From positions 310,001-374,000 of the forward strand of contig NZ_JALN02000001.1 in assembly GCF_000559085.1 (NCBI RefSeq): 64,000 nucleotides of DNA, read 5' to 3'. Each line of letters starts with the position of its first letter. The stretch's first letter is position 1. The stretch is from Mycolicibacterium aromaticivorans JS19b1 = JCM 16368 (GTDB lineage: Bacteria; Actinomycetota; Actinomycetes; Mycobacteriales; Mycobacteriaceae). Of the stretch, positions 8,969 to 18,313 are shown one piece after another. The translations under genes were made by a program, and so were the position numbers. The notes below the pieces were generated by a model. It was not told the origin of the DNA, searched no databases, and saw only the letters and a program-made list of their open reading frames with translations.

Positions 8969-9403
8969 CTATGTCGGTCGGTTCGCCGTGGATCGACGAC
9001 GCCGTTTCCACAGCAGCGCCAGGACTACGACAACCGCCGCCGAAGCCGCGACACCCTTCCACGGTGTCTGTTTGCCGCTGCGGGTCGACACATGCGCTGA
9101 AACCTCGCCTTCCGGTCGACCCGGTCGAGCGGCACGGGACTCCTGGCTCGACGAAGCGATCGGCTGCCCGCCGCCATCGTGGGGCGCACCGCGGAGGCCA
9201 TCGCCACCCTGCACCGGCGGCGACGAATCATCGCCGGCCGGAGGCCATGGATACGCCCAATTGCTATGAGCGGCTGCCTCCTCGGCTGCTTCTGATTCGG
9301 CCTGCCGCTGCTGCCGTTCCTGCGGATCCGGTCCCACTTCGCCCTCCTCCGTCTGTGCCGCGTCCGATCGCGACCCTGGGTGTGCTGGGCCGACACCGGG
9401 CAC
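8969..9403 (-). CDS. Pro/Glu-rich protein with C-terminal membrane anchor, function unknown
   Basis: A 144-residue protein. It has a long acidic, Pro/Gln/Gly-rich N-terminal region (PDPQERQQRQAESEAAEEAA, then WAYPWPPAGD) and a single TM close to the C-terminus (GVAASAAVVVVLALLW) followed by KRRRRS. This tail-anchored or C-in topology with a positively charged end is typical of small mycobacterial membrane proteins. The GTG start at 9403 is the outermost available one; no strong ribosome site is visible, so the N-terminus is uncertain. Other frames across the region are low-complexity Arg/Pro shadows. It lies between the DUF302 gene and the Ddn-like gene. I do not recognise a named family. Confidence 0.55.
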   Translation of the reverse strand: MPGVGPAHPGSRSDAAQTEEGEVGPDPQERQQRQAESEAAEEAAAHSNWAYPWPPAGDDSSPPVQGGDGLRGAPHDGGGQPIASSSQESRAARPGRPEGEVSAHVSTRSGKQTPWKGVAASAAVVVVLALLWKRRRRSTANRPT

Positions 9404-9481
9404 GACCGACCACCGACAGTGGATTACCCCGACGACCGCCGCCCATACATCAGTCGCGCAATCGTCGATGTACTCACGCGA

Positions 9482-9913
9482 TCAGGCGCGGGCGAGCTCG
9501 AACAGCGGGATGACCCGGCTGGTCTTGGACTGGTATTCCCCGAACCCGGGCGCCTCGGCCACGACCTTCGGGTAGGCCTCGTCGCGCTCCTCGCGCGAGA
9601 ATTCACGCGCGACCACGTCATAGGCATCGGTGCCGATCTCGATGTGCGCCCGCGGGTTGGCGCGCAGGTTGTGCACCCAGTCCGGGTTGGTGTCGGCGCC
9701 CGCCTTCGAGCCGATGATGATCAGCTTCCCGTCGACATGGAAGTAGGCCAGCGGAGCTAGCCGCGGCTCGCCGGACTTCGCACCGGTGGTGTGCAGCAGC
9801 AGCAGCGGGCGGCCTTCGAACGGTCCGCCGACGACTCCGGCGTTGGCCCGGAATTCCTCGACGATGTTCTTGTTGAAGTCGTTCAGCGACGCAAAGTCAG
9901 GGGTTTCGGTCAT
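9482..9913 (-). CDS. deazaflavin (F420)-dependent nitroreductase-family protein
   Basis: A 143-residue protein of the Ddn/FDOR-A family, a split beta-barrel fold that binds the cofactor F420 in mycobacteria. Family hallmarks are visible: [25 protein letters not shown], the phosphate-binding [18 protein letters not shown], and [21 protein letters not shown]. The Ddn paralogue reduces quinones and activates nitroimidazoles; the substrate of this one is unknown. Its ATG overlaps the aspS stop by four bases, so it is probably co-translated with aspS. The length is normal for the family. Confidence 0.93.
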   Translation of the reverse strand: MTETPDFASLNDFNKNIVEEFRANAGVVGGPFEGRPLLLLHTTGAKSGEPRLAPLAYFHVDGKLIIIGSKAGADTNPDWVHNLRANPRAHIEIGTDAYDVVAREFSREERDEAYPKVVAEAPGFGEYQSKTSRVIPLFELARA

Positions 9914-11688
9914 GGCTTGTCCAGCTTCTCCGGCTTGAAATCTATTCCGGATTCCTTGCGCTGTTGGGCGGTGATCGGTGCAGGCGCATCGGTCAGCGGG
10001 TCGACGCCACCGCCGGACTTCGGGAACGCGATCACCTCGCGGATCGAATCGACGCCGGCCAGCAGCGCCACGATACGGTCCCAGCCGAACGCGATGCCGC
10101 CGTGCGGCGGGGCGCCAAAGGTGAACGCGTCCAACAGGAATCCGAACTTCTCCCGGGCTTCGTCGTGATCGATGCCCATCATCGCGAACACCCGCTCCTG
10201 CACATCGCGGCGGTGGATACGGATCGACCCGCCGCCGATCTCGTTGCCGTTGCAGACGATGTCGTAAGCGTTGGCCAGCGCCGAGCCCGGATCTGTGTCG
10301 AAGGTCGCCTCCGACTCCGGCATCGGCGCGGTGAATGCGTGGTGCACCGCGGTCCAGTTGCCTGATCCCACCGCGACGTCACCTGCTGCCGTCGCATCGT
10401 CGGCCGGTTCGAACAGCGGCCACTTCACGATCCAGGTGAAGGCCCACGCGGTCGGATCGATGAGGTCGAGGCGCTTGGCGATCTCGATGCGCGTCGCCCC
10501 GAGCAGGGCACGCGCACCCTTGGGGGTCCCGGCGGCGAAGAACACGCAGTCGCCCGGCGCGGCGCCGACGTGGGCGGCCAACCCGGCGCGTTCGGTGTCG
10601 GACAGGTTCTTGGCAACCGGGCCGCTCAGCTCGCCGTCCTCACCGACCAGGACGTACGCCAAGCCCTTGTGCCCGCGCTGTTTGGCGAACTCCTGCCAGC
10701 CGTCCAGCGTGCGGCGCGGCTGCGACGCGCCGCCGGCCATGACCACCGCACCGACATAGGGCGCCTGGAACACCCGGAAGGGCGTGTCCTTGAAGTACTC
10801 GGTGCACTCGACGAGTTCGACTGCGAACCGCAGATCGGGCTTGTCGGTACCGAATCGGCCCATCGCCTCGTCGTAACACATCCGCGGGATCGGGGTGGTG
10901 AGGTCGTAGCCGATCGTGGACCACACGGCCCGCAGCACTTCTTCGGACACCGCGATGACGTCGTCGGCGTCGACGAAGCTCATCTCCATGTCGAGCTGGG
11001 TGAACTCCGGCTGGCGATCGGCGCGGAAATCCTCATCTCGATAGCACCGCGCGATCTGGTAGTAGCGCTCCATGCCCGCGACCATCAGCAGCTGCTTGAA
11101 CAACTGCGGGCTCTGCGGCAGCGCGTAGAACGAACCGGGCTGCAACCGGGCAGGCACCAGGAAGTCGCGCGCCCCCTCCGGGGTCGACCGGGTCAGTGTC
11201 GGGGTCTCGATCTCGACGAAGTCGTGGGCGGCCAACACCGAGCGCGCAGCCGCATTCACCGTGGAGCGCAACCGAATTGCGTCACCGGGACCGCCGTGCC
11301 TGCGCATGTCGAGGTAGCGGTATCTGAGCCGCGCTTCCTCGCCCGGCTGCTCATCGAGCTGGAAGGGCAACGGTGCGCTCTCCCCCAGCACAGTCAACGC
11401 TGTCGCATTGACTTCGATCTCGCCGGTGGGGATTTCGGCGTTGGCGTTGCCCTCGGGGCGGATCCCCACCACGCCCTCGACGGCGACGCAGAACTCGGCA
11501 CGCAGCCGGTGCGCCTGAGCCAGCACGTCGGCGTCGTGGAACACCACCTGCGAGACGCCCGACGCGTCGCGCAGATCGATGAAGATGACGCCGCCGTGGT
11601 CGCGCCGGGTGGACACCCAGCCGGCCAGCGTGACCGTCTGCCCGGCGTCGGAGGCCCGCAACGAACCGGCGGCGTGACTGCGCAGCAC
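9910..11688 (-). CDS. aspS: aspartyl-tRNA synthetase
   Basis: A 592-residue class II aminoacyl-tRNA synthetase. The N-terminal OB-fold anticodon domain ([24 protein letters not shown]) is followed by the catalytic core with motif 2 ([29 protein letters not shown]), the bacterial GAD insertion domain and motif 3 ([16 protein letters not shown]). It charges tRNA-Asp; mycobacteria generally lack AsnRS and use a non-discriminating AspRS plus GatCAB, so Asp-tRNA-Asn formation is likely too. ATG 11688 gives the expected [11 protein letters not shown] start. It matches the position of Rv2572c in the conserved block and shares a four-base overlap with the Ddn-like gene downstream. Confidence 0.98.
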   Translation of the reverse strand: MLRSHAAGSLRASDAGQTVTLAGWVSTRRDHGGVIFIDLRDASGVSQVVFHDADVLAQAHRLRAEFCVAVEGVVGIRPEGNANAEIPTGEIEVNATALTVLGESAPLPFQLDEQPGEEARLRYRYLDMRRHGGPGDAIRLRSTVNAAARSVLAAHDFVEIETPTLTRSTPEGARDFLVPARLQPGSFYALPQSPQLFKQLLMVAGMERYYQIARCYRDEDFRADRQPEFTQLDMEMSFVDADDVIAVSEEVLRAVWSTIGYDLTTPIPRMCYDEAMGRFGTDKPDLRFAVELVECTEYFKDTPFRVFQAPYVGAVVMAGGASQPRRTLDGWQEFAKQRGHKGLAYVLVGEDGELSGPVAKNLSDTERAGLAAHVGAAPGDCVFFAAGTPKGARALLGATRIEIAKRLDLIDPTAWAFTWIVKWPLFEPADDATAAGDVAVGSGNWTAVHHAFTAPMPESEATFDTDPGSALANAYDIVCNGNEIGGGSIRIHRRDVQERVFAMMGIDHDEAREKFGFLLDAFTFGAPPHGGIAFGWDRIVALLAGVDSIREVIAFPKSGGGVDPLTDAPAPITAQQRKESGIDFKPEKLDKP

Positions 11689-11803
11689 TGAAACTCCTGA
11701 AAATCGAGATACTGACGGAAAGAAATCGAGGGTTCAGTCTATGAGGTGCACCCGACCGGACATACGTCACCTCGATGTATGGTCTCCCACGGAGGTAGCC
11801 CCG

Positions 11804-12301
11804 ATGACCACGATGTATCCCTGCGAGCGCGTCGATCTGACGTTCATTCGCGACGCGAAGTTCCGCTTCTCCAATAGCGTGGACCTCGCCATCACACCCG
11901 AGCAGCTGTTCGAGGTCCTCTCCGACGCCGACTCGTGGCCGCAGTGGGCCAAGGTGATCACCGGGGTCACCTGGACCAGCCCCAAGCCGTACGGCATCGG
12001 CACCACCCGCACGGTGAACATGCTCGGCGGACTGGTCGGCGACGAGGAGTTCCTGGCCTGGGAGCCCTACACCTACCTGGCGTTTCGTTTCAACACCTGC
12101 TCGAACAAGGTGGTGGCCGCCTTCGCCGAGGAGTACCGCGTGGAGGAGACACCGGGCGGCTGCCGGCTGACCTGGACCGTGGCGCAGAAGGCGAACGGTC
12201 CGGCCCGGTTCGGGCTGATCGTGGGCGGCCCGCTGATGAATCTGTCGTTCCGGTGGTTCCTGGCCAATCTGCGCCGCTACACCGACAAGCGGTTCCACTA
12301 G
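11804..12301 (+). CDS. SRPBCC (START/polyketide cyclase-like) family protein
   Basis: A 165-residue protein with the helix-grip layout: FRFSNSVDLAITPEQLFEVLSDADSWPQWAKVITGVTW, then GTTRTVNMLGG, FLAWEPYTYLAFRFN and FRWFLANLRRYTDKRF. SRPBCC proteins bind hydrophobic ligands or act as cyclases or dehydratases; no specific role can be read. The ATG at 11804 is preferred over an upstream in-frame ATG because a GGAGG site lies eight bases before it. It is divergent from aspS and convergent with the esterase gene, sharing the stop region CTAG: each gene's TAG stop lies within the other's last bases. Confidence 0.85.
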   Translation: MTTMYPCERVDLTFIRDAKFRFSNSVDLAITPEQLFEVLSDADSWPQWAKVITGVTWTSPKPYGIGTTRTVNMLGGLVGDEEFLAWEPYTYLAFRFNTCSNKVVAAFAEEYRVEETPGGCRLTWTVAQKANGPARFGLIVGGPLMNLSFRWFLANLRRYTDKRFH

Positions 12302-13776
12302 TACAGCCCGGCCCAGGCCTGTCTGCGCAGCGCGTCGGGGTCGTCGACCGAGACGTCGCGGTTGGAACGGATGACGCGAGTGGCGCGCCGCGCGGAGTCG
12401 TAGCGGGGCCAATCCTCCAGTTCGCCGTGGGTGGCGAAGTTCAGCCAGGTGCGCTGCATCCGGCGACCCACCGCGGGCTGCACGCGGCGGCCGAGCGGGT
12501 GGATTTTGCGGCCCAGATATGAGCCGTAGCTGTGCTGGATGTGCACGATCTCGCTGCCGTGGGTGGCGCCGAGCCCCAACATCCGCAGAGTCCACGTGGT
12601 GTGGTCGAACCGGTACACGTGGGTGGTGGCGTGCGGGCTGTAGGCGTCGGCGAAGGCCCATGTCGGCGCGCCGAACATGACGTCGGATCCCACCGCTATC
12701 TGCGCACGCCGGCGCGGATAGTCCGGATACCCGGCCAGCACTCGGTTCCGGGCGTCCGGCGCGACCCGGTCGAAGTAGGCGTCGATCCCGTCGGCGGTGG
12801 TCGGCAGCATCGGCGGTTTGGACCAGGCGAACATCGACGCCTCGTGGCTGTTGGTCCCGACGATCAGCGGCACCGGATTGACCTCACCGGCCCGCGCCGC
12901 GTCGATCGGATGCCGGGGCAACAGGTCCACGCCGTACGTGAGCCCGTAGGCCAGCGTCGGGGTGGCCTGGGCGCTGCGGCGCTGCATCTCCCCCGCCGCG
13001 CGGCGCAGCACTCGCTGCGGCAGCACCGGGAACGCGGCGGGGTCGGCGCCGACGAGGTCGACGAATTCGTGGGCGCGCTTGGCCCGGGTCGCCCGGTCGG
13101 CGATGAGCGGCAGCGCCGGACTCTGGGCGATCGCACGGGCGAACAACCCCTCGCCGGCCGGGCTGGCCAGCAGTGCCAGCACCGATGTCGCGCCGGCCGA
13201 CTCACCGAAGATCGTCACCCGGCGCGGGTCTCCGCCGAAGGCGTCGATGTTGTCCTGAACCCAGCGCAGCGCCGCGATCTGGTCACGCAGGCACAGGTTG
13301 TCGGCGAATCCGGCGCCGAGATCGCCGAGTTCGAAGCCGCCGAACACCCCGAGCCGGTAGGTCACGTTGACCACGACGACGTCACCGTTGGCGGCCAGCC
13401 GGGACCCGTTGTAGAGCTGCAACTGCCCCGCGCCGTAGACGAAGGCTCCCCCGGGGATCCAGACCATGACGGGCAACGGGGTATCCGTCGCCGGCGCCCA
13501 GATCGTCAACGTCAGGCAGGCCTCGTCGCGGATCTTCGGGTCGTCACGGCCGCCGCCGACGAACGAGCGGCCCTGTGGCGGCACGGGCCCGTGCTCGACG
13601 GCGTCACGCACCCCGGCCCACGGTTGCACGGGGGCGGGAGCGCGAAAACGGCGCTCCCCGATGGGTTGTTGGGCATAGGGAATGCCGCGCCAGACCCGCA
13701 CACCGCTTTCGGTGGTTCCGCGCAACGCACCCAGGGTGGTGTGAGCCACGGTCGACGGATCCGCGACGACGGTCAC
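12298..13776 (-). CDS. type B carboxylesterase (LipT-like)
   Basis: A 492-residue alpha/beta hydrolase of the carboxylesterase type B family. It carries the N-terminal block GIPYAQQPIGERRFRAPAPV, the oxyanion motif WIPGGAFVYG, the nucleophile Ser193 in GESAGATS, a candidate acid in GTNSHEASMF and the catalytic His in GATHGSEIVH. It resembles mycobacterial LipT in length and motif order. No signal peptide is seen, so it is probably cytoplasmic. The start is uncertain: GTG 13776 gives TVVADPSTVAHTTLGALRG, and a TTG about 24 bases upstream is an alternative. It is divergent from the metalloprotease gene. It would hydrolyse carboxylic esters, substrate unknown. Confidence 0.88.
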   Translation of the reverse strand: MTVVADPSTVAHTTLGALRGTTESGVRVWRGIPYAQQPIGERRFRAPAPVQPWAGVRDAVEHGPVPPQGRSFVGGGRDDPKIRDEACLTLTIWAPATDTPLPVMVWIPGGAFVYGAGQLQLYNGSRLAANGDVVVVNVTYRLGVFGGFELGDLGAGFADNLCLRDQIAALRWVQDNIDAFGGDPRRVTIFGESAGATSVLALLASPAGEGLFARAIAQSPALPLIADRATRAKRAHEFVDLVGADPAAFPVLPQRVLRRAAGEMQRRSAQATPTLAYGLTYGVDLLPRHPIDAARAGEVNPVPLIVGTNSHEASMFAWSKPPMLPTTADGIDAYFDRVAPDARNRVLAGYPDYPRRRAQIAVGSDVMFGAPTWAFADAYSPHATTHVYRFDHTTWTLRMLGLGATHGSEIVHIQHSYGSYLGRKIHPLGRRVQPAVGRRMQRTWLNFATHGELEDWPRYDSARRATRVIRSNRDVSVDDPDALRRQAWAGLY

Positions 13777-13848
13777 GACGAAATCGTAGTGTGGCAAGGT
13801 GAACGCGGCGGGTAACCGCACCTCAAGTACCGATCTCGGGGAGTGCTG

Positions 13849-14727
13849 ATGACCTTTAACGAGGGAATGCAGATCGACACCAGCACGACCTCGACCGGTG
13901 GTGGCGGCGGTCGGGGCATCGCGATCGGCGGTGGTCTGGGCGGGCTGGTGGTGGTGCTGCTCGCGGTGTTCCTCGGTATCGACCCGAGCCAGGTGACCAC
14001 TCCGCAGCAGACTCTGCCGCCGGGCGCGGAGCAGTCCGGCTACGACCTGAGTAAGTGCAAGACGGGCGCTGACGCCAACCAGTACGTCGAATGCCGCGTG
14101 GTCGCCACCGGCAACTCCGTCGACGGCGTGTGGAGCGACCTGCTCAGGGGCTACACCCGGCCGAGGATGATGCTGTTCAAGAATCAGGTGCAGACCGGGT
14201 GCGGCCCGGCAACCAGTGATGTCGGGCCGTTCTACTGCCCGGTGGACAAGACCGCGTACTTCGACACCGACTTCTTCAATGTCCTCAAGACCCAATTCGG
14301 TTCCAGCGGTGGACCGTTGGCGCAGGAGTACGTGGTGGCCCACGAGTACGGCCACCATGTGCAGGATCTACTCGGTGTACTCGGCCGCGCCCAGCAGGGG
14401 GCGCAGGGCGCCACGGGCGGCAGTGTGCGCACCGAGTTGCAGGCGGACTGCTACGCCGGCGTGTGGGCGCATTACGCGGCCATCACCAAGCAGCCCGGCA
14501 CCGACGTCACCTATCTCGAACCGTTGACCGATAAGGACATCGCCGACGCGCTGTCGGCTGCGGCATCAGTGGGCGACGACCGTATCCAGAAGCAGGCCAC
14601 CGGGCGGGTCAATCCCGAACAGTGGACCCACGGTTCGTCGGCCGAACGACAGAAATGGTTCACCACGGGCTATCAGACCGGTGACCCCAAACAGTGCGAC
14701 ACGTTCAAGGCCGGCGATCTGGGCTAG
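13849..14727 (+). CDS. YpfJ-family neutral zinc metallopeptidase, membrane-anchored
   Basis: A 292-residue protein matching Rv2575 in position and length. The N-terminus is Thr/Gly-rich with one TM (GLGGLVVVLLAVFLGI), followed by an extracytoplasmic domain. The zinc-binding HExxH motif is H165-EYG-H169 within VVAHEYGHHVQDLLG, and the downstream RTELQADCYAGVWAHY supplies the third ligand as in the YpfJ/UPF0054-like neutral zinc metallopeptidase family. Four to six cysteines in the outer domain could form disulfides. ATG 13849 is preferred to the GTG two codons earlier because it is well spaced from GGGGAG. The 3' end overlaps the convergent DUF427 gene by 23 bases. Confidence 0.92.
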   Translation: MTFNEGMQIDTSTTSTGGGGGRGIAIGGGLGGLVVVLLAVFLGIDPSQVTTPQQTLPPGAEQSGYDLSKCKTGADANQYVECRVVATGNSVDGVWSDLLRGYTRPRMMLFKNQVQTGCGPATSDVGPFYCPVDKTAYFDTDFFNVLKTQFGSSGGPLAQEYVVAHEYGHHVQDLLGVLGRAQQGAQGATGGSVRTELQADCYAGVWAHYAAITKQPGTDVTYLEPLTDKDIADALSAAASVGDDRIQKQATGRVNPEQWTHGSSAERQKWFTTGYQTGDPKQCDTFKAGDLG

Positions 14728-15382
14728 GCAGCTCGGCCTTCACTTCGGCCCGCTCGCCATCAAAGCTGAAATAGCCCGCAATCGGCCGGGTTTCGGGCAA
14801 CGGCTCGTCGTAGCTCCACCCGACGTCCTCGACGTCGCCGGCGGCCCAGTAGGTCGCATACCCCTTGTAGTTGCAGTAGCTCGAGGTGTCCGTTCGCCGC
14901 AGCAGATCGGTGCGCACGTGCTCCGGTGCAACGTAAAGCCTTGGTGCCAGCGCGGTTTCGAACACGATCACAGTGTCGTCGGTGTCGACCAGCACATCGC
15001 CGGCGACCCGCACCTGTAGCCGCCGCCGCGTGGGCCGGCAGTCCACCCGGTGGTACGGGTTGGGCGGATAGTGCATCAGCGTTCGGCCCTCCTCCACCCA
15101 GGTGTCGACGGCATCCCACGGCACCTGCACATAGCCTGGCGCCGCTGGCTCGGGTTCGGTTGGCAGATCGGCTGTTTCACCCTTGGGGAAGGCGTAGCTC
15201 AGCGGCGCTCCGGCGCGGTGGACCAGCAGCGCGTTCTCGGTGTCGATGACCATCTGCCCGTCGCGCACCGCCTGCACCCGGCGCGGGTGCGGCTCGACGT
15301 AGACGATCGGATCTGCCACCGGCGCGGAGAACCAGCCGGCCCGGTCGGGTCCGAGTGGGCCGTGGCCGGCGACCAGACTCAT
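14705..15382 (-). CDS. DUF427-domain protein (two repeats)
   Basis: A 225-residue protein with the DUF427 pattern appearing twice. The first copy is around VYVEPHPRRVQAVRDGQMVIDTENALLVHR, the second is around VRVAGDVLVDTDDTVIVFETALAPRLYVAPEHVRTDLL, ending in the family-typical TSSYCNYKGYATYW. Function is not established. It begins seven bases after the TesB-like gene's stop, so they are probably co-transcribed, and it converges on the metallopeptidase gene with a 23-base overlap. Cytoplasmic; no signal peptide or TM. Confidence 0.9.
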   Translation of the reverse strand: MSLVAGHGPLGPDRAGWFSAPVADPIVYVEPHPRRVQAVRDGQMVIDTENALLVHRAGAPLSYAFPKGETADLPTEPEPAAPGYVQVPWDAVDTWVEEGRTLMHYPPNPYHRVDCRPTRRRLQVRVAGDVLVDTDDTVIVFETALAPRLYVAPEHVRTDLLRRTDTSSYCNYKGYATYWAAGDVEDVGWSYDEPLPETRPIAGYFSFDGERAEVKAELPSPDRRP

Positions 15383-15389
15383 CGCAGCG

Positions 15390-16280
15390 CTAGATCCGGG
15401 CTTCGGCGGCGATCGCGTTGTCGGAGATCCGCAGCGGCCGGATCAACGCGTCCTGGGTGAAGGACGCGATCAGCTCGCCGTCCTCGGTGTGCACCGCGCC
15501 GCGGATGTAGGACATGCCGGCACCGACCTGGGTGCTCTCGTGGGTGTAGAGCAGCCAGCCGGTCCAGCTGACCGGCTCGTGGAAGCTGACCGTGACCGTC
15601 ATCGGTGCGGTGGACACCGTGAAGTGCGACTGCGCGGTGCCGATGCCCTCGTGCGCGCGCATGGTCGTCGAGATGCCGAGATGCCCGGTGAAGTAGGCGA
15701 CCAGAGCCTTGGCCAGATCGTCGCGCGACGGGATCGGGTCATAGTGCAGCCAGGCGTAGACCTCCGGCGGTCCGACCTCGTCAGGGCTGTTGATGTCGAT
15801 GACGTCGACGAGCTTGACTTGCCTTCCGCCCATGGGCATTTCGCACACGTTGGCCTCATCCGGCCCGGCGACCTCGGGGCGCGGCAGGTGGTGGCGGATG
15901 ACGTCGGGGGTTGGCACGTCGGCCAGCACCGTGAACGTCATACACCGCTTGTCGTTCTGCGACGCGGTGACGATCGCCGAGGCTGTCGAGCGCCCCTCGG
16001 AGACGACGTCGATGTCGAGGATGACCGGCGGTCCGACCAGGACCGCGCGGGCGAAGACGCTGTGCACAGAGCGAATCGACTTGCCGCCGAAGCGTTTTGC
16101 GGCGGCGACGATCACCTGCGCGAGGACCTGGGTGCCCTCGACGACCTGACGTTCGTCGGCGTCGGCGATACCGGTCGGGGCGATGTAGCGATCCTGGCCG
16201 TCGGCTTCGACGTCGAAGAGTTCGAGCAGCCGCGCCACCGTCCACGGGTTTTGAACGGCTTCCCCGGAATTCGCAGTCAT
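15390..16280 (-). CDS. acyl-CoA thioesterase II (TesB-like, double hotdog)
   Basis: A 296-residue protein whose two halves each look like a hotdog thioesterase. The C-terminal part has FHEPVSWTGWLLYTHESTQVGAGMSYIRGAV and ASFTQDALIR, close to the TesB consensus around its catalytic Gln/Thr. The N-terminal half (VVEGTQVLAQVIVAAAKRFGGKSIRSVHSVFARAV) also fits. It would hydrolyse acyl-CoA to free acid and CoA. ATG 16280 is chosen because GAGGA lies just upstream; an in-frame ATG seven codons earlier lacks one. It is divergent from the TetR gene, and the GGTAACGTCATT site between them suggests shared control with the fatty-acid or terpenoid-type genes to the right. Confidence 0.85.
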   Translation of the reverse strand: MTANSGEAVQNPWTVARLLELFDVEADGQDRYIAPTGIADADERQVVEGTQVLAQVIVAAAKRFGGKSIRSVHSVFARAVLVGPPVILDIDVVSEGRSTASAIVTASQNDKRCMTFTVLADVPTPDVIRHHLPRPEVAGPDEANVCEMPMGGRQVKLVDVIDINSPDEVGPPEVYAWLHYDPIPSRDDLAKALVAYFTGHLGISTTMRAHEGIGTAQSHFTVSTAPMTVTVSFHEPVSWTGWLLYTHESTQVGAGMSYIRGAVHTEDGELIASFTQDALIRPLRISDNAIAAEARI

Positions 16281-16309
16281 GTGTTCCTCACCTTGTCGCA
16301 TTCCAAGAC

Positions 16310-16321
16310 GGTAACGTCATT
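16310..16321. promoter_or_regulatory. candidate TetR operator, site 1
   Basis: GGTAACGTCATT between the divergent TesB-like gene (start 16280) and the tetR gene (start 16356). The same 12 bases recur 726 bases away in front of the amidohydrolase gene, and a related GTAAC is repeated at about 16331. Shared sequence in exactly the two promoters flanking a TetR gene is good evidence for its operator. Confidence 0.55.
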
Positions 16322-16355
16322 CTCGTCACTGTAACCCGACCGATAAGCTGACCCG

Positions 16356-16976
16356 ATGGCCAAGGCCAACGAACGATCGCCCGAGGCGGTGCGCGCCGAT
16401 CCGGACTCCCGGGAGGGCCGCTTCATGCGCTCAGCGCTGTCGATCCTGGCCGAGACGGGCCGCACCGACTTCACCGTCCTCGAGGTCGTCGAGCGCTCAA
16501 AGACGTCGCTGCGGTCGTTCTACCAGCACTTTTCCACCAAGGATGAGCTGCTTCTGGCGTTGATCGACACCATCATGGCCGAGTCGACCAAGCACTGGCG
16601 CACCGAGACCGACGCACTGCCGGCCGCCGAGGCGATGCGGGTGCTGATCGACCGCATCTGTACCCCGGCCGAATCCACCAAGCAGGACAGCATCAACCGC
16701 GGCCTGACGTACTACAACGACCACCTCGCCGAGTCGCTGCCGCGGGAGTACGCCCGGGTCCTGTCGCCGCTGCACGAATTGATCGGCGAAATCCTCAACC
16801 GAGGCATCGACGAGGGCAGCTTCCGGCCCGGCCTGGAAGTCGAGACCACCGCGGCATTGATCATGCAGGCGGTGCTCGGAGCCATGCGGCTACGCAGCCT
16901 CGGCGCCGAGCTCAACGGTGTACCCATCGACGGCGAGCACATATACGAATTCTGTGTCCGCGGCCTGCTGCCCTGA
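16356..16976 (+). CDS. TetR-family transcriptional regulator
   Basis: A 206-residue regulator. The N-terminal TetR helix-turn-helix is clear at about residues 25-72: RSALSILAETGRTDFTVLEVVERSKTSLRSFYQHFSTKDELLLAL. The C-terminal helical ligand-binding domain runs to LGAELNGVPIDGEHIYEFCVRGLLP. It sits between the TesB-like gene and an amidohydrolase-acyl-CoA dehydrogenase operon, and both flanking promoters share a 12-base site, so autoregulation and repression of the catabolic operon are likely. The ligand is probably an acyl-CoA or acid intermediate of that pathway (inference). Confidence 0.95.
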   Translation: MAKANERSPEAVRADPDSREGRFMRSALSILAETGRTDFTVLEVVERSKTSLRSFYQHFSTKDELLLALIDTIMAESTKHWRTETDALPAAEAMRVLIDRICTPAESTKQDSINRGLTYYNDHLAESLPREYARVLSPLHELIGEILNRGIDEGSFRPGLEVETTAALIMQAVLGAMRLRSLGAELNGVPIDGEHIYEFCVRGLLP

Positions 16977-17035
16977 CCCGTCTTCGCTGCTAGACCACAC
17001 TTTTTCGACCAACCTGTCGGCCCGCGCGCCGTCGT

Positions 17036-17050
17036 GGTAACGTCATTACC
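17036..17050. promoter_or_regulatory. candidate TetR operator, site 2
   Basis: GGTAACGTCATTACC is an inverted repeat (GGTAA and TTACC arms) overlapped by a second one (TAACG and CGTTA). It starts 48 bases before the amidohydrolase start and shares 12 bases with site 1. This is the more symmetric of the two sites. Confidence 0.55.
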
Positions 17051-17083
17051 GTTATCGACCAATCAGACTCTCTGGAGGCGGAC

Positions 17084-18313
17084 ATGCCCTCGCGCGAGCT
17101 TCCCTATCCCGTGTTCGACGCCGACAATCACTTTTACGAGCCGAAGGAAGCGCTGACACAATTCCTGCCGGACAGCCGCAAGGGCGTCATCGATTACATC
17201 GACGTCCACGGCCGCACCAAGATCGTGGTGCGCAACACGATCAGTGACTACATCCCCAACCCCACCTTCGAGGTCGTCGCCCGCCCCGGCGCGCAGGAGG
17301 ACTACTTCAAGCACGGCAGCGGGGGCAAGAGTTTCCGCGAGATCATGGGCAAGCCGATGAAGGCCATCCCCGCCTTCCGCAACCCCGAGGCACGCCTCGA
17401 GGTGCTCGACGGGCTGGGCCTGGACTACACGATCATGTTCCCGACCCTGGCCAGCCTGGTCGAGGAGCGGCTCAAGGACGACCCGGACCTGATTCTCGAC
17501 ATCATCCACGCCCTGAATCAGTGGATGTATGAGACGTGGCAGTTCAACTACGAAGGCCGGATCTTCTCGACCCCGGTGATCGACCTGGCCGTCGTCGACC
17601 GCGCTCTCGAAGAACTCGAATGGTGTCTGGAGCGCGGCGCCAAGACGGTGCTGGTGCGGCCCGCCCCGGTGCCCGGCTACCGCGGGACCCGCTCGCTCGG
17701 CCTGCCCGAGTTCGATCCGTTCTGGGACGCCTGCGCCAAAGCCGGCATCCCGGTGTGCATGCACGCCTCCGACAGTGGCTACGCCGCCTACCTCAACGAC
17801 TGGGAACCCGCCGACGAGTTCCTGCCGTTCAAGCCGACGGCGTTCCGCATGGTGTCGATGGGCAAGCGGCCCATCGAGGACACCATGGCGGCGCTGGTGT
17901 GTCACGGTGCGCTGACCCGTAACCCGGATCTGCGCATCCTGTCGATCGAGAACGGCGCGTCGTGGGTCCCCTACCTGTTCTACCAATTCAAAGACGTGTA
18001 TTCGAAGATGCCGCAGGCGTTTCCCGAAGACCCCATCGAGGCGTTCAAGCGGGCCGTCTACGTGGCTCCGTTCTGGGAGGACGACTTCAAGAAGATGTCG
18101 GAGCTGTGCGGCGTCGACCGCATCATCTTCGGCTCGGACTGGCCGCACCCCGAAGGCCTGGCCGATCCGATCAACCTCGTCGACGATCTGCAAGCTCAGG
18201 GCCTGACCGAAGAAGAGCAGCGAAAGGTGATGGGCGGCAACCTGGTCGACCTGTTCAAGGTGCCCAACGTCTCGGTCCACAAGCCCGACGTACCCGCGCT
18301 CGTCATCGCATGA
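17084..18313 (+). CDS. amidohydrolase family 2 protein
   Basis: A 409-residue TIM-barrel metal-dependent hydrolase or decarboxylase of the amidohydrolase-2 family (the ACMSD/LigW-like group). The N-terminal metal-binding pattern is FDADNHFYEP; an internal His lies in GIPVCMHASDSG; the C-terminal metal Asp and His lie in IIFGSDWPHPEG. In this family such proteins open rings, decarboxylate or hydrolyse C-C bonds, often in degradation of aromatic or terpenoid compounds. It is first of a three-gene coupled set with two acyl-CoA dehydrogenases. The substrate is not deducible. Confidence 0.9.
   Translation: MPSRELPYPVFDADNHFYEPKEALTQFLPDSRKGVIDYIDVHGRTKIVVRNTISDYIPNPTFEVVARPGAQEDYFKHGSGGKSFREIMGKPMKAIPAFRNPEARLEVLDGLGLDYTIMFPTLASLVEERLKDDPDLILDIIHALNQWMYETWQFNYEGRIFSTPVIDLAVVDRALEELEWCLERGAKTVLVRPAPVPGYRGTRSLGLPEFDPFWDACAKAGIPVCMHASDSGYAAYLNDWEPADEFLPFKPTAFRMVSMGKRPIEDTMAALVCHGALTRNPDLRILSIENGASWVPYLFYQFKDVYSKMPQAFPEDPIEAFKRAVYVAPFWEDDFKKMSELCGVDRIIFGSDWPHPEGLADPINLVDDLQAQGLTEEEQRKVMGGNLVDLFKVPNVSVHKPDVPALVIA

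Noticed and set aside
13777..14358. Long N-terminal extension of the LipT-like esterase
   Set aside because: It is antisense to the metalloprotease gene and its translation lacks esterase-like sequence; the internal GTG is used.
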